From NCBI GenBank assembly GCA_017940005.1, contig JAGAZO010000003.1, positions 1 to 64,000 on the forward strand: a stretch of 64,000 bases of DNA, read 5' to 3'. This document shows positions 55,275-63,753 of this stretch, piece by piece. Numbering within the stretch: position 1 is the stretch's first letter; each line of letters opens with the position of its first letter. Under the pieces are notes generated by a model. That model made no database searches and was not told the DNA's origin. It saw only the letters and a program-made list of their open reading frames with translations. The position numbers were made by a program, and so were the translations under genes. The stretch is from Treponema sp. (lineage in GTDB: Bacteria; Spirochaetota; Spirochaetia; Treponematales; Treponemataceae).

Positions 55275-56258
55275 ATGAAACGAACTTTTGTAAAAGGCGG
55301 GCTGCTTGCTTTTTTTACTGCAATGCTGCTTTTTGTTTCTTGTCAAGGTAAAAAAGCTACAGATTCTGCAAGCGGGAGCGTAAAGCTCGGCGTTGTGTAT
55401 GGCGCTGCACATGGTGTCAACTGTTTTTCTGTCGCTGCTGCTGTTGTTGATGCTTCAGACGGCACTATCCTCGATGCGTTTCTTGATGAATACCAATATC
55501 TCGATACGCGCGTTATGGGTGTTGACGGAGTTCCCAATAGTGCGTCAAATTTTGGGCTTGGCAATATTGAAACTGTTGTGCTTGGCTCAAAAAAGCACAA
55601 CACTGACTACTACAGCAGCTTGATGACTGAGCATGCAGGTGCCACTGTGACTATCGACGCAAATTATGCTGCTCTTGAGGCGTATGCGGCAGGAAAAAAA
55701 TCTGGAGCACTCGCTGATGTTGACGCGGTATCTGGCGCAACACTTGCAGACACTGCAAACTATTTGAAGCTCATTGCAGAGGCGGCAGATGTAGCAATGG
55801 CATCTGAAAATTCGTATGTTGTTTCAAATGTAGCAGATGTCAAGCTTACATCTGCTGACTATTCTGCGCATGGAAATCAGTGTTTTGCGTTCATTGTAGA
55901 CGCTGTTGAAGGTGACAAAATTGTGGCGACATATATTGACGAATTTCAGTATTTTGATATAGCTGTTGACGGCATTATAGGCGTTCCCAATTCAGATGCT
56001 GGTTTTGGCCAAAATTATGCAATGGGAAAAATACTCGGTTCAAAGAAGCAAAACAGCGAGTACTACAGCAGCTTGATGAAAGACCATGCAGGTTCGACTG
56101 TTTCTCTCGACGCAAATTATGCTGCTCTTGAAGCATATGCTGTTGGCAAAACTGTTGCTGAACTTGATAAAGGCGTTGATACAGTGTCTGGTGCTACGCT
56201 TGCAGATACGCCGAACTATTTGAAAGGTGTTGCGTATGCGGCAATCCATTCTAAATAA
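55275..56258 (+). CDS. lipoprotein with two FMN-attachment (SGAT) repeats
   Basis: The 327-residue protein has a signal peptide with lipobox FVSC (Cys23). The rest is two ~145-residue repeats. Each holds YYSSLM...HAG, DANYAALEAYA and ends with DxVSGATLAD: DAVSGAT with Thr156 and DTVSGAT with Thr308. The pattern DxxSGAT is the known site at which ApbE links FMN to a threonine, and two-domain flavinylated lipoproteins (PplA in Listeria) carry electrons outside the cell. Its role is inferred. GGAGG precedes the ATG. Two genes on, a flavinylated reductase-like protein is encoded; apbE is not in the window. Confidence 0.8.
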   Translation: MKRTFVKGGLLAFFTAMLLFVSCQGKKATDSASGSVKLGVVYGAAHGVNCFSVAAAVVDASDGTILDAFLDEYQYLDTRVMGVDGVPNSASNFGLGNIETVVLGSKKHNTDYYSSLMTEHAGATVTIDANYAALEAYAAGKKSGALADVDAVSGATLADTANYLKLIAEAADVAMASENSYVVSNVADVKLTSADYSAHGNQCFAFIVDAVEGDKIVATYIDEFQYFDIAVDGIIGVPNSDAGFGQNYAMGKILGSKKQNSEYYSSLMKDHAGSTVSLDANYAALEAYAVGKTVAELDKGVDTVSGATLADTPNYLKGVAYAAIHSK

Positions 56259-56289
56259 TCGGCGAATCTAAAACAGGTTTTGTCCATTG

Positions 56290-56319
56290 AAAATGCGTCC
56301 GCATGCGGACGCATTTTTT
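56290..56319. terminator. bidirectional terminator between convergent genes
   Basis: AAAATGCGTCCGC (56290-56302) and GCGGACGCATTTT (56305-56317) are a perfect inverted repeat with T runs on both strands, placed between the convergent FMN-lipoprotein and beta-helix genes. Confidence 0.85.
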
Positions 56320-56330
56320 GCATTGTGCGA

Positions 56331-57659
56331 TTATTTTGGTAATTGCGCGCCGTATCCTTTGACTGCTCCAAAAAGTACAAGAGCTTTTTCAAACGGATAG
56401 CGGTTTGCAAACATCGTTACAGAAGACTGCATTGTTCCGACCATGTTCATGCCCATCGCTTGACGAAATGTGTTTGCCGGTGAGTTCGGATCAAAATCCG
56501 TTTTCTCTTTGTAGCTTGCTGATAAAAATCCATTGAGATATGCGTTGTCAAGTTTGCCTTTGAATACTTTCGGATCTTTGAGCGATATGTTGCCGCTTAC
56601 TTCTGCAAATTGCTCGACGTCGTCAAAATCATCGACGTTTATGCGCATGAACATGCCGCCTCCGGGAAGCGTTAGATCGCCCTGTTTACACAAGAAGAAC
56701 AAGTTGTTCTTTGCGGTAGTGATTTTTTGTGCTTCTTTTGCTTTGCTGGTTTCTACATAAGCACGGTCAAGCCCTGAAAATGTTGTAAGCCCGATAATAT
56801 TGCCTTCAACGTAGGAATCTGCTCCGTTCATATAGCGGAAGCCGTATCCCATGTCTCCCATATCTCTTAATCGTGCCCACGCAAAGAGAATTGTGTTGTT
56901 CTTAAAGTCAATTCTGATATTTTTCTGGCTATCCGCTCTACCACCGCGCACTTGTACCGCAGCCATGCGGCAGTTGATGAAAATGCAGTTTTCGATTTTT
57001 ATGTCTGTTTTGCTCGTACCCATGATGCCATAGTTTGGCGCGTTGACAAAAGCGCAGTTGCGGATAGTGATGTTGCATGCAGGATTTCCGATGTACACCT
57101 CTGCAGTCTCTGTAGTGTGGACATTCTGTGTTTTTAAATCAGCTCCGCCAATTCCCGAACCGCCAATCGGCTGCATCATGGGGCTTTCTACGCCGCTAGG
57201 CTTGCCGTCACCGCTCGCGTTGTATGCGATTGAGTTTCCTCTGTCTATGAGCAACCCGTCGAGCACTACATCGCCTGCGACAGTTGCGGTAATTTGGATA
57301 GTTCCTTGCCCAGAGGCTGTGCCGTTGCTTTCAGGAGTTGGCTGTACGAGCGTTTTGTATTTCAAAATGTCACGCTTTGAGAAATCTGCCGAATAGCCGC
57401 CCATGATTTTGACTGGCTTTGAAACGATGATGTTGCCTTTGTTAAGTGTACCGAAATAGTTTCCTTCTGCGACATAGATTGTGTCGCCATTGGCAGCATT
57501 ATCGATTGCTTTTTGAATGTTTTTGAGCGGTGCTGATTTGCTCCCATCGTTGCGATTGTTGCCAGAATTTCCATTTACATACAATTCAGCTGAAAATGCA
57601 GGCAGCGCGAGGATAGTTGCCGCAACAAGCGCGACAATTTTTGTCTTGTGAATAAACAT
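56331..57659 (-). CDS. exported right-handed beta-helix repeat protein
   Basis: The 442-residue protein has a signal peptide (IVALVAATILALPAFSA). It opens with ELYVNGNSGNNRNDGSKSAPLKNIQKAIDNA, the usual start of extracellular parallel beta-helix proteins (DUF1565/pectin-lyase-like), followed by rungs such as NIIVSKPVKIMGGY, GDVVLDGLLIDRGN, CNITIRNCAFVNAPNYGI and TDIKIENCIFINC. Such folds bind or cut polysaccharides; no catalytic residues can be assigned. A strong ribosome site (AGGAGGT) precedes the ATG. The gene lies between two predicted flavinylated proteins and may share their surface context. Confidence 0.85.
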   Translation of the reverse strand: MFIHKTKIVALVAATILALPAFSAELYVNGNSGNNRNDGSKSAPLKNIQKAIDNAANGDTIYVAEGNYFGTLNKGNIIVSKPVKIMGGYSADFSKRDILKYKTLVQPTPESNGTASGQGTIQITATVAGDVVLDGLLIDRGNSIAYNASGDGKPSGVESPMMQPIGGSGIGGADLKTQNVHTTETAEVYIGNPACNITIRNCAFVNAPNYGIMGTSKTDIKIENCIFINCRMAAVQVRGGRADSQKNIRIDFKNNTILFAWARLRDMGDMGYGFRYMNGADSYVEGNIIGLTTFSGLDRAYVETSKAKEAQKITTAKNNLFFLCKQGDLTLPGGGMFMRINVDDFDDVEQFAEVSGNISLKDPKVFKGKLDNAYLNGFLSASYKEKTDFDPNSPANTFRQAMGMNMVGTMQSSVTMFANRYPFEKALVLFGAVKGYGAQLPK

Positions 57660-57774
57660 AAAACCTCCTGTTATTCATAAAAGTATGATTATACTAGTAT
57701 ATCGCAAAACAGAATTGTATTCCATAAAAAAACAGATTTATATAAGAATTGTCTATAGAAAATTAACAATATTC

Positions 57775-57804
57775 TTGACAAAATATATAGTAAACGCATA
57801 ATAT
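57775..57804 (+). promoter_or_regulatory. promoter of the FrdA-like gene
   Basis: Perfect TTGACA (57775-57780), an 18-bp spacer and TAATAT (57799-57804). The leader would be about 94 nt and is very AT-rich; it contains an extra AAGGAGA-like stretch before the real ribosome site AAGGAGG. Confidence 0.6.
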
Positions 57805-57904
57805 AAAAAAAAGTGATACATACTATTACCACGTACATATCATTCAGGTGAGGGAAATAAGGAGAGACAAAAACGCGTAAAAAATTTCATTAAGGAGGCT
57901 ATAT

Positions 57905-60163
57905 ATGAAATTTTTGGATAACCGCTTTTTGTCAAAAATTGCGATTTTATCTGTCTGTTTGGGCGTGATTCTCATGGTTGTCGGGTGCGGCAACAGCGGC
58001 ACGAAAAACATCAAATGGGATTATCAAGCCGATGTCGTTATCATTGGAGCTGGCGGCGCGGGATTGCCTGCCGGTTTGAAAGCGTTGGAAGACGGCGCAT
58101 CTGTGCTGTTTGTGGAAACGAACTGGGATGTCGGCGGTCATGCGGCAGTGAGCGAAGGGCAGCTGCATTCAGGCGGCGGCACTGTTTCCCAGCAAGAATG
58201 GGGAATCGACGACTCTGCCGATTTGTATTACTTTGACCACACGCGTGGTGGCGCGCCCGATGCCCGCTACAATGACCGCGCGTATGCTCGCTCTGTTGCC
58301 AACAGCATGGCAGAAAGCTACGATTTCATCTTGAAAAATGGTGTCAAAGTGCTCGACATAGAACCTATGGTTCGAAGCTACTATCGAGACGGCGGCACTG
58401 ACCCTGACAGCGTGGGGCGCATGACATATGCAGACAGCGCAGATTGGGTAAATGAATATACAGGCACAACTGCGGCTGGCGTTGCAGTAACTCGTCCGCT
58501 CGAAAAATCGCTTCGAGAAAAAGGCGCAAAATTTCTCCTCAATTACCACATGGATAAAATCTACCGCGAAGATGTCCTTTCGGGAAAAGTTTTGGGCGTG
58601 CAGGCAAGCTATACGCCGCATGTGCTGCCGGGAGAAACAACACCGTTGACAAGCCTTATGTCTGAAGGCAACATTGAAAGCACCAAGCAAATGCTGAACA
58701 TCAAGGCGAACAAAGGCGTCATCATTGCGACAGGCGGTTCTACGGGAAATGTAGCGTTCCGCACTATGTTCGATGCGCGGCTCGGTCCAGAATACGATGG
58801 GCTTGGCGGCATGCCGTTCTCAGACCAAGATGCGTCAGGCGAAATCGCTGCCATGGAAATAGGCGCGGCGCTTGCGTCTTTGTCGTCATATCAGATGTTG
58901 GACGGCGGCGCGCAGATGAAAGCGCCGAGCCGCATTGGCTGCCAATACGGATACGGCAGAGGCTTTATGCGCGACAGCAAAATCTGGGCGTTGTCGAGAG
59001 CTACGGGAATCGAGATGGATTACGGCAGCATGATTATTGTCAATATGCTCGGCGCGAGGTTTGGCAACGAAGATGATTACGGCGGAGTGTTTCCTGGCGT
59101 TGCATATCAAGAATTCCTCAACAATGCGGCGAGCAGCGTGTTCATTGACCCTGACGGAGACGGCAATGCTGAGTGCTACGGCGGTCCCATATGGGCGATT
59201 GTCGATGATGCGGCGGCAAAGCGCAACGACTGGGTTATGGAGCAGGGCGTGCTCGATTTTGACAACGGCTATGCCTTTAAAGCAGACACGTTGGAAGAAC
59301 TTGCCCAAAAAGTAGTTAATAAATATTACGAGCACATAAAGATGGATCCAAAGACGCTCGTGGACACCGTCAATCGTTACAACAATTTTGTTGCAGTGGG
59401 AAAAGACGGTGACTGGGGCAAGAAATCTTTAGACTATCCTATTAGGACAGGTCCGTTCTATGCGTTGTGGGCTGTGTCGAATATACACGACACGCTTGCA
59501 GGGTTGCGCGTTGACGAGAACATGCAGGTTGTAGACTTGCACGGCAAATTGATTCCCAACTTGTTCTGTGCTGGAGAAGCGAGCGGCGGCATGCGCGTGC
59601 ATGGACTTGGACGCGTTATCACGAGCGGCTACATTGCGGGGCGTGCGGCAGTCTCTGTAGACAAAGACGGGTTTGCAACAGCAAGCACATCGCTCGACAA
59701 GATGTATGCGGGCAGCGAGACAAGCGGCATGACAAAGACTGACAAAGCTGCATACTACTCGCAGCGCGGCTCAACTATGATGACTAAAACGCATTCTGAA
59801 AAAGAAGCGGAGCTTGCAGCGATTGCTTCTGGCAAATCGACAGCTGCAACAGGAAGTTCTTTTACGAGCTATGCGAATGTCGTTGCAGCAGCAGCTTCTG
59901 GCAACATGTTTGTGGGCGCGTCTGACAAGGGCATGGGCGGTACGATTCGCTTGCAAATCACTGTTGAAAACGGCAAAATAACTGCTATCAAGATAATCAA
60001 GCACAACGAAACGCCTGGCATTGGTCCAGAGGCAATGGAAAAACTTACAGCGCAGGCGCTTCAAAAGCAGAGCGCGGAGCTTGATGTTGTGTCTGGCGCA
60101 ACTATGACGTCAAATGCGTTCATGGAAGCGCTTGCACTTGCTTTGAAAAAAGCTGCTATGTAA
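57905..60163 (+). CDS. lipoprotein flavin reductase (FrdA/urocanate-reductase type) with FMN domain
   Basis: The 752-residue protein has a signal peptide with lipobox VVGC, then an FAD-binding domain (DVVIIGAGGAGLPAGLKA; GKLIPNLFCAGEASGGM near residue 550) of the fumarate reductase/3-ketosteroid dehydrogenase superfamily. The C-terminal ~90 residues are an FMN-binding domain ending in DVVSGATMTS, with Thr733 the predicted covalent FMN site. Extracytoplasmic relatives reduce fumarate, urocanate or similar acceptors in anaerobic respiration. The acceptor here is not known. With the two-FMN lipoprotein at 55275 it suggests an electron relay. AAGGAGG supports the start. Confidence 0.88.
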   Translation: MKFLDNRFLSKIAILSVCLGVILMVVGCGNSGTKNIKWDYQADVVIIGAGGAGLPAGLKALEDGASVLFVETNWDVGGHAAVSEGQLHSGGGTVSQQEWGIDDSADLYYFDHTRGGAPDARYNDRAYARSVANSMAESYDFILKNGVKVLDIEPMVRSYYRDGGTDPDSVGRMTYADSADWVNEYTGTTAAGVAVTRPLEKSLREKGAKFLLNYHMDKIYREDVLSGKVLGVQASYTPHVLPGETTPLTSLMSEGNIESTKQMLNIKANKGVIIATGGSTGNVAFRTMFDARLGPEYDGLGGMPFSDQDASGEIAAMEIGAALASLSSYQMLDGGAQMKAPSRIGCQYGYGRGFMRDSKIWALSRATGIEMDYGSMIIVNMLGARFGNEDDYGGVFPGVAYQEFLNNAASSVFIDPDGDGNAECYGGPIWAIVDDAAAKRNDWVMEQGVLDFDNGYAFKADTLEELAQKVVNKYYEHIKMDPKTLVDTVNRYNNFVAVGKDGDWGKKSLDYPIRTGPFYALWAVSNIHDTLAGLRVDENMQVVDLHGKLIPNLFCAGEASGGMRVHGLGRVITSGYIAGRAAVSVDKDGFATASTSLDKMYAGSETSGMTKTDKAAYYSQRGSTMMTKTHSEKEAELAAIASGKSTAATGSSFTSYANVVAAAASGNMFVGASDKGMGGTIRLQITVENGKITAIKIIKHNETPGIGPEAMEKLTAQALQKQSAELDVVSGATMTSNAFMEALALALKKAAM

Positions 60164-60206
60164 GCTCCTCCCACGATTTTCTTGTTGGCTGTCTGAAAAG
60201 ATGTCA

Positions 60207-60227
60207 TTGCCAGATGCAATCTGGCAA
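60207..60227. terminator. hairpin after the FrdA-like gene
   Basis: TTGCCAGAT (60207-60215), loop GCA, ATCTGGCAA (60219-60227): a perfect 9-bp stem. No T run follows, so it may protect the 3' end rather than terminate. Confidence 0.55.
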
Positions 60228-60318
60228 CGGCGCACTAAATGCATAGGAGCGGAAATTGTCAGTTACGTTCCTATGTATTTTAAACACTTTTTTTCTCTAG
60301 TGTAAAGCACTGAAAATA

Positions 60319-60327
60319 TGCTATACT
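60319..60327 (+). promoter_or_regulatory. extended -10 promoter of galE
   Basis: TGCTATACT (TATACT at 60322-60327) with a TGN extension; the predicted start is ~15 nt before the ATG and leaves room only for GGGAGG. Confidence 0.5.
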
Positions 60328-60348
60328 CGAATTGTACGGGAGGTGTGC

Positions 60349-61332
60349 ATGAATGTTCTTGTCATTGGCGGAGCGGGATATATAGGCAGCCACGTTGTCA
60401 AAGAGCTGTTGAAGCAGGGGCACGGCGTAACAGTGTTCGACAATCTTTCAAGCGGGCTGCGCCAAAATCTTTTTGCAAAAGCGCAATTCATTTACGGCAA
60501 TATCCTCATTCCTCAAGATGTGGATGCCGCGTTTGCACAAGGGTTTGATGCATTCATTCACCTTGCGGCATTCAAAGCGGCAGGCGAATCTATGGTGCAG
60601 CCTGAAAAATATTCTGTCAACAACATCACTGGTACGCTCAATATTTTGAACGCCGCAGTGTCGCACGGCTGCAAGCATATGGTGTTCTCATCGTCTGCGG
60701 CGGTGTTTGGTGAGCCGCAGTATCTCCCGATTGACGAAGCGCATCCTAAAAATCCTGAAAACTATTACGGCTACACAAAGCTCTCGATAGAGCAGTTTAT
60801 GGCGTGGTACGAAAAGCTGCGCGGTTTGAAATTTGCAGCACTCCGTTATTTCAATGCCGCAGGCTACGATGTGGAAGGCGAGATTTTTGGGCTTGAGCAG
60901 AATCCTGCAAACTTGCTACCTGTCATCATGGAAGTTGCGTGCGGCATGCGCGAGCAGCTTAAAATATTTGGCAGCGATTACGACACGCGTGACGGCACAT
61001 GCATTCGTGATTATGTGCATGTTTCAGATTTGGCTGTTGCGCATGTGCGTGCGCTTGACTATATTGTAAAAAATGAAACGAGCATTACGCTCAATCTCGG
61101 CAGCGAAACGGGCACCACAGTAAATGAGATTGTAACTGCCGCTCGACGCATCACAGGGAAGCAGATTCCCGCAGAGTACGTTGAACGCAGAGCAGGCGAC
61201 CCCGCATCGCTCGTAGCTTCTGCAACGTTCGCGTATGAAACGCTCGGTTGGAAAGCGCAGTACTCCGATGTAGAGACGATTGTTAAATCTACGTGGAGTG
61301 CGTACAAGCATTTTGCAGAATGTGCGCGATAG
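60349..61332 (+). CDS. galE: UDP-glucose 4-epimerase
   Basis: The 327-residue SDR enzyme interconverts UDP-glucose and UDP-galactose (or the N-acetyl forms). The NAD-binding GGAGYIGSHVV is at the N-terminus, the catalytic YxxxK as YGYTKLSIEQ, with the Ser in FSSSAAVFG, and the C-terminal RDYVHVSDLA is typical of GalE. The ATG at 60349 is preferred to the in-frame GTG at 60343, because GGGAGG at 60338-60343 overlaps that GTG and sits at the right distance for the ATG. It may supply sugars for surface glycans or for the two glycosyltransferases upstream. Confidence 0.94.
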   Translation: MNVLVIGGAGYIGSHVVKELLKQGHGVTVFDNLSSGLRQNLFAKAQFIYGNILIPQDVDAAFAQGFDAFIHLAAFKAAGESMVQPEKYSVNNITGTLNILNAAVSHGCKHMVFSSSAAVFGEPQYLPIDEAHPKNPENYYGYTKLSIEQFMAWYEKLRGLKFAALRYFNAAGYDVEGEIFGLEQNPANLLPVIMEVACGMREQLKIFGSDYDTRDGTCIRDYVHVSDLAVAHVRALDYIVKNETSITLNLGSETGTTVNEIVTAARRITGKQIPAEYVERRAGDPASLVASATFAYETLGWKAQYSDVETIVKSTWSAYKHFAECAR

Positions 61333-61368
61333 CTTGTGTGTAAAATTTATTCGTGCGGAGGGTTTAAT

Positions 61369-61415
61369 GTATCACTTCGTGATACGAACTGTGAGGAAAT
61401 TATTTAACTCGTCGC
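61369..61415 (+). repeat. dispersed hairpin repeat, copy 2
   Basis: GTATCAC-TTC-GTGATAC (61369-61385) is followed by a 30-bp tail. It matches copy 1 at 16514-16560 in 39 of 47 positions; the outermost base pair has changed from A-T to G-C, preserving the stem. Confidence 0.65.
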
Positions 61416-61518
61416 TTACGCGACTGGCGTATACCCCGACGCTTGCGTCGTAAAACGGGTATTAAATCCGACTGCGACACCTTTAGAGAACAACATACCT
61501 CGTTGCTTGCGGCGAGGT
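61411..61518 (+). other. run of hairpins between galE and the M20 gene
   Basis: Consecutive stems follow copy 2 of the dispersed repeat. GTCGC/GCGAC lies at 61411-61424. ATACCC/GGGTAT (61431-61436, 61457-61462) encloses CGACGC/GCGTCG. ACCTCG/CGAGGT lies at 61497-61518. No gene is seen between 61333 and 61576. Confidence 0.5.
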
Positions 61519-61576
61519 TGTTGATTATTAATGCGACGCTATTGCGACAAGTGATTGCGCCGCGACAGGAGTTCAT

Positions 61577-62809
61577 ATGAATGACACTGAATTAAAAAAA
61601 TTATTTGACTATATTGAATCTTCCACGCGCGAGATGATTGCGCTTGAGACATTGCTCACCGCGCACCCTGCGCTTGCGCCAGAAAATGGCGGCGACGGCG
61701 AGATTGAAAAATGCGAGGTACTCCTTGCGTGGCTTGCACAAAACGGGCTGCCTGCTGCATCTCGGTATGATGCGCCCGACAGCCGCGTTTCAAGTGGCAA
61801 GCGTCCGAATGCTGTTGTCACCATTCCTGGCAAATCTGATGACTATGCTGTGTGGGTTATGGCGCATCTTGACGTTGTACCTGTGGGCGAAAAATCGCTG
61901 TGGCACACAGACCCGTGGAGCGTCGTTGAAAAAGACGGCAAGCTGTACGGGCGCGGCGTTGAAGACAATCAGCAGGGACTTGCGTCGGGCGTGTTTGCCG
62001 CGCTTGCATATGTAAAAAACAACATGCTGCCTGAACACACAGTTAAACTTTTGTTCATGGCAGACGAAGAAGTGGGCAGCACATACGGCATGAAATATGT
62101 GCTCAAAGCTCATGAGCATCTTTTCCGCAAAGAAGACGTCATGGTGATTCCTGACGGCGGTGACTCGCGTGGCGAAACGATTGAAGTTGCAGAAAAAAAT
62201 ATTGTGTGGCTGCGTTTCCATGTCATCGGAAAACAGACGCACGGCTCACGCCCCGATACAGGAGCAAACGCGTGCCTTGCCGCAAACGAGCTTGCACTTT
62301 TGCTCCATGACATGAAAACTGTTTTTGACAAGCGCGACCCGCTCTTTACGCCCGACTGCTCTACATTTGAGCCGACAATGCGCCTTGCGAATGTCGAGGG
62401 CATCAATATCATTCCGGGCGACGATGTATTCTGCATGGATTGCCGCATTCTTCCGTGCTATTCCATAAAAGAGGTGCTCGCCGAAGTTGACACGCGATGC
62501 GCCGCAATTGAAAAAAAATACGGCGTAACAGTGGAATACACAACACCGCAGTCAGAAGAATCTCCTGCAACACCAGTAGATTCGCCTATTGTAAAAAAAC
62601 TTTCCGAAGCGATTAAAAAAGCGCACGGAAAAACTGCGCGGACAATCGGCATTGGCGGCGGCACTGTCGCAGCTCCACTCCGCGTGCTCGGTTACAACGC
62701 TGCCGTGTGGAGCACGCTCGATGATATGGCGCATCAGCCGAATGAGTACTGCGTTATCGACAATATTGTTGCCGATGCAAAAACGCTCGCTGTGCTTTTC
62801 AGCTTATAG
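61577..62809 (+). CDS. M20-family metallopeptidase (dipeptidase)
   Basis: The 410-residue cytoplasmic hydrolase has the M20 zinc-site motifs in order: MAHLDVVPVG (ligand His, with HTDPW following), GRGVEDNQQG (bridging Asp), MADEEVGST (general base Glu and next ligand) and PDGGDSRG. A dimerisation domain lies in the middle (VIGKQTHGSRPDTGANACLA), and the end IGGGTVAAPL with a His nearby completes the site. Relatives are PepV/Sapep-type dipeptidases. CAGGAG precedes the ATG. It likely supplies amino acids from imported peptides. Confidence 0.92.
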   Translation: MNDTELKKLFDYIESSTREMIALETLLTAHPALAPENGGDGEIEKCEVLLAWLAQNGLPAASRYDAPDSRVSSGKRPNAVVTIPGKSDDYAVWVMAHLDVVPVGEKSLWHTDPWSVVEKDGKLYGRGVEDNQQGLASGVFAALAYVKNNMLPEHTVKLLFMADEEVGSTYGMKYVLKAHEHLFRKEDVMVIPDGGDSRGETIEVAEKNIVWLRFHVIGKQTHGSRPDTGANACLAANELALLLHDMKTVFDKRDPLFTPDCSTFEPTMRLANVEGINIIPGDDVFCMDCRILPCYSIKEVLAEVDTRCAAIEKKYGVTVEYTTPQSEESPATPVDSPIVKKLSEAIKKAHGKTARTIGIGGGTVAAPLRVLGYNAAVWSTLDDMAHQPNEYCVIDNIVADAKTLAVLFSL

Positions 62810-62827
62810 CGCTTTAATAAAGGAGAT

Positions 62828-62861
62828 GTGATAAAAAGTACATCCTTGTAGTTTTTATCAC
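62828..62861 (+). terminator. strong hairpin after the M20 gene
   Basis: GTGATAAAAAGTACA (62828-62842) pairs with TGTAGTTTTTATCAC (62847-62861) over 15 bp with one mismatch and a 4-base loop. The T run lies within the 3' arm, so termination is likely but not certain. Confidence 0.6.
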
Positions 62862-62942
62862 TGCGGTTTTTGCGATTGGCAAAACGGCGATTTCGCATTT
62901 TCCTGTGCGATCGCTAACGCGAAGTTTTATAAGGAGGGTATG

Positions 62943-63752
62943 ATGTTTTGTCAAAACTGTGGAACGGAGCTTTTGAATGGCGCGCATTTTTGTCCGAACT
63001 GCGGCACAAAAATTATTAACGATAATGCTGGCGGACAGCCGCATGTGGGCGTAACGCAGTCGCATGAAAAAGATGCAGCTAGCAATCAGTCAAAAATAGA
63101 TGTAGCGCCGCCGCGCGAAGACGCGTATGCTGAAAATAATTACACTGCGCACAAAAGCCGCGAACAACAATCGGAGCGCGTGCGCACGGAGGACGAGCCA
63201 CAGTCGATGCGCGGGCATGATGAAAACTTGCTCATGCGCTCGTATCTTCTCGGCAGCGTTTCGTCCGATGCACTGACAAAGCCAGTTGAGCACTACATAA
63301 AGGCGTTTGAAAAATTTACCAACGGCACATCGAAAGCGAATTGGAACTGGGCAGCATTTTTTTTCGGCGGTTGGAATCTCATGTACCGCAAAAGCTACAT
63401 GTGGGGCATTCTCATTGAAGTTGCATCGTGGATTTTCACAGGCGCAACGGCGGGCATAGGGCTTGTCACTGCTCTTGTGCGCGGCGTGTTCCTGGACTAT
63501 ATCCACTACATGCGCTACACGCAAATGCGCTCGCAAGCACAGGCGGCGCACCCGAACGACATCGGCAAACAGTGCGAATATGTAGCAACAGCAGGCGGCG
63601 TGAATAAAGCGATAATCGCCATCTGCATTGTGTGCTCCATTCTTTGCGCAGTGTTTGTTGCGGCGCTTGTTGCCGTGGGCATATTTGCATTTGGAAAAAT
63701 GTTTAATTTTTCAGGGAATGTGTTCGACGGCTTCAAACGGTTTGATTTGTAG
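62943..63752 (+). CDS. zinc-ribbon protein with DUF2628-like membrane domain
   Basis: The 269-residue protein starts with a double zinc ribbon, CQNCGTE...CPNCGTK, the usual N-terminal tag of many membrane proteins. A charged linker (residues ~35-100) follows. The C-terminal part has WNWAAFFFGGWNLMYRKSYMWGI, the wording of DUF2628 proteins, and three to four transmembrane helices. The start at 62943 rather than 62940 gives better distance from AAGGAGG at 62931-62937. The function of the family is unknown. A glycosidase gene starts 1 base after its stop. Confidence 0.82.
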   Translation: MFCQNCGTELLNGAHFCPNCGTKIINDNAGGQPHVGVTQSHEKDAASNQSKIDVAPPREDAYAENNYTAHKSREQQSERVRTEDEPQSMRGHDENLLMRSYLLGSVSSDALTKPVEHYIKAFEKFTNGTSKANWNWAAFFFGGWNLMYRKSYMWGILIEVASWIFTGATAGIGLVTALVRGVFLDYIHYMRYTQMRSQAQAAHPNDIGKQCEYVATAGGVNKAIIAICIVCSILCAVFVAALVAVGIFAFGKMFNFSGNVFDGFKRFDL

Positions 63753-63753
63753 T

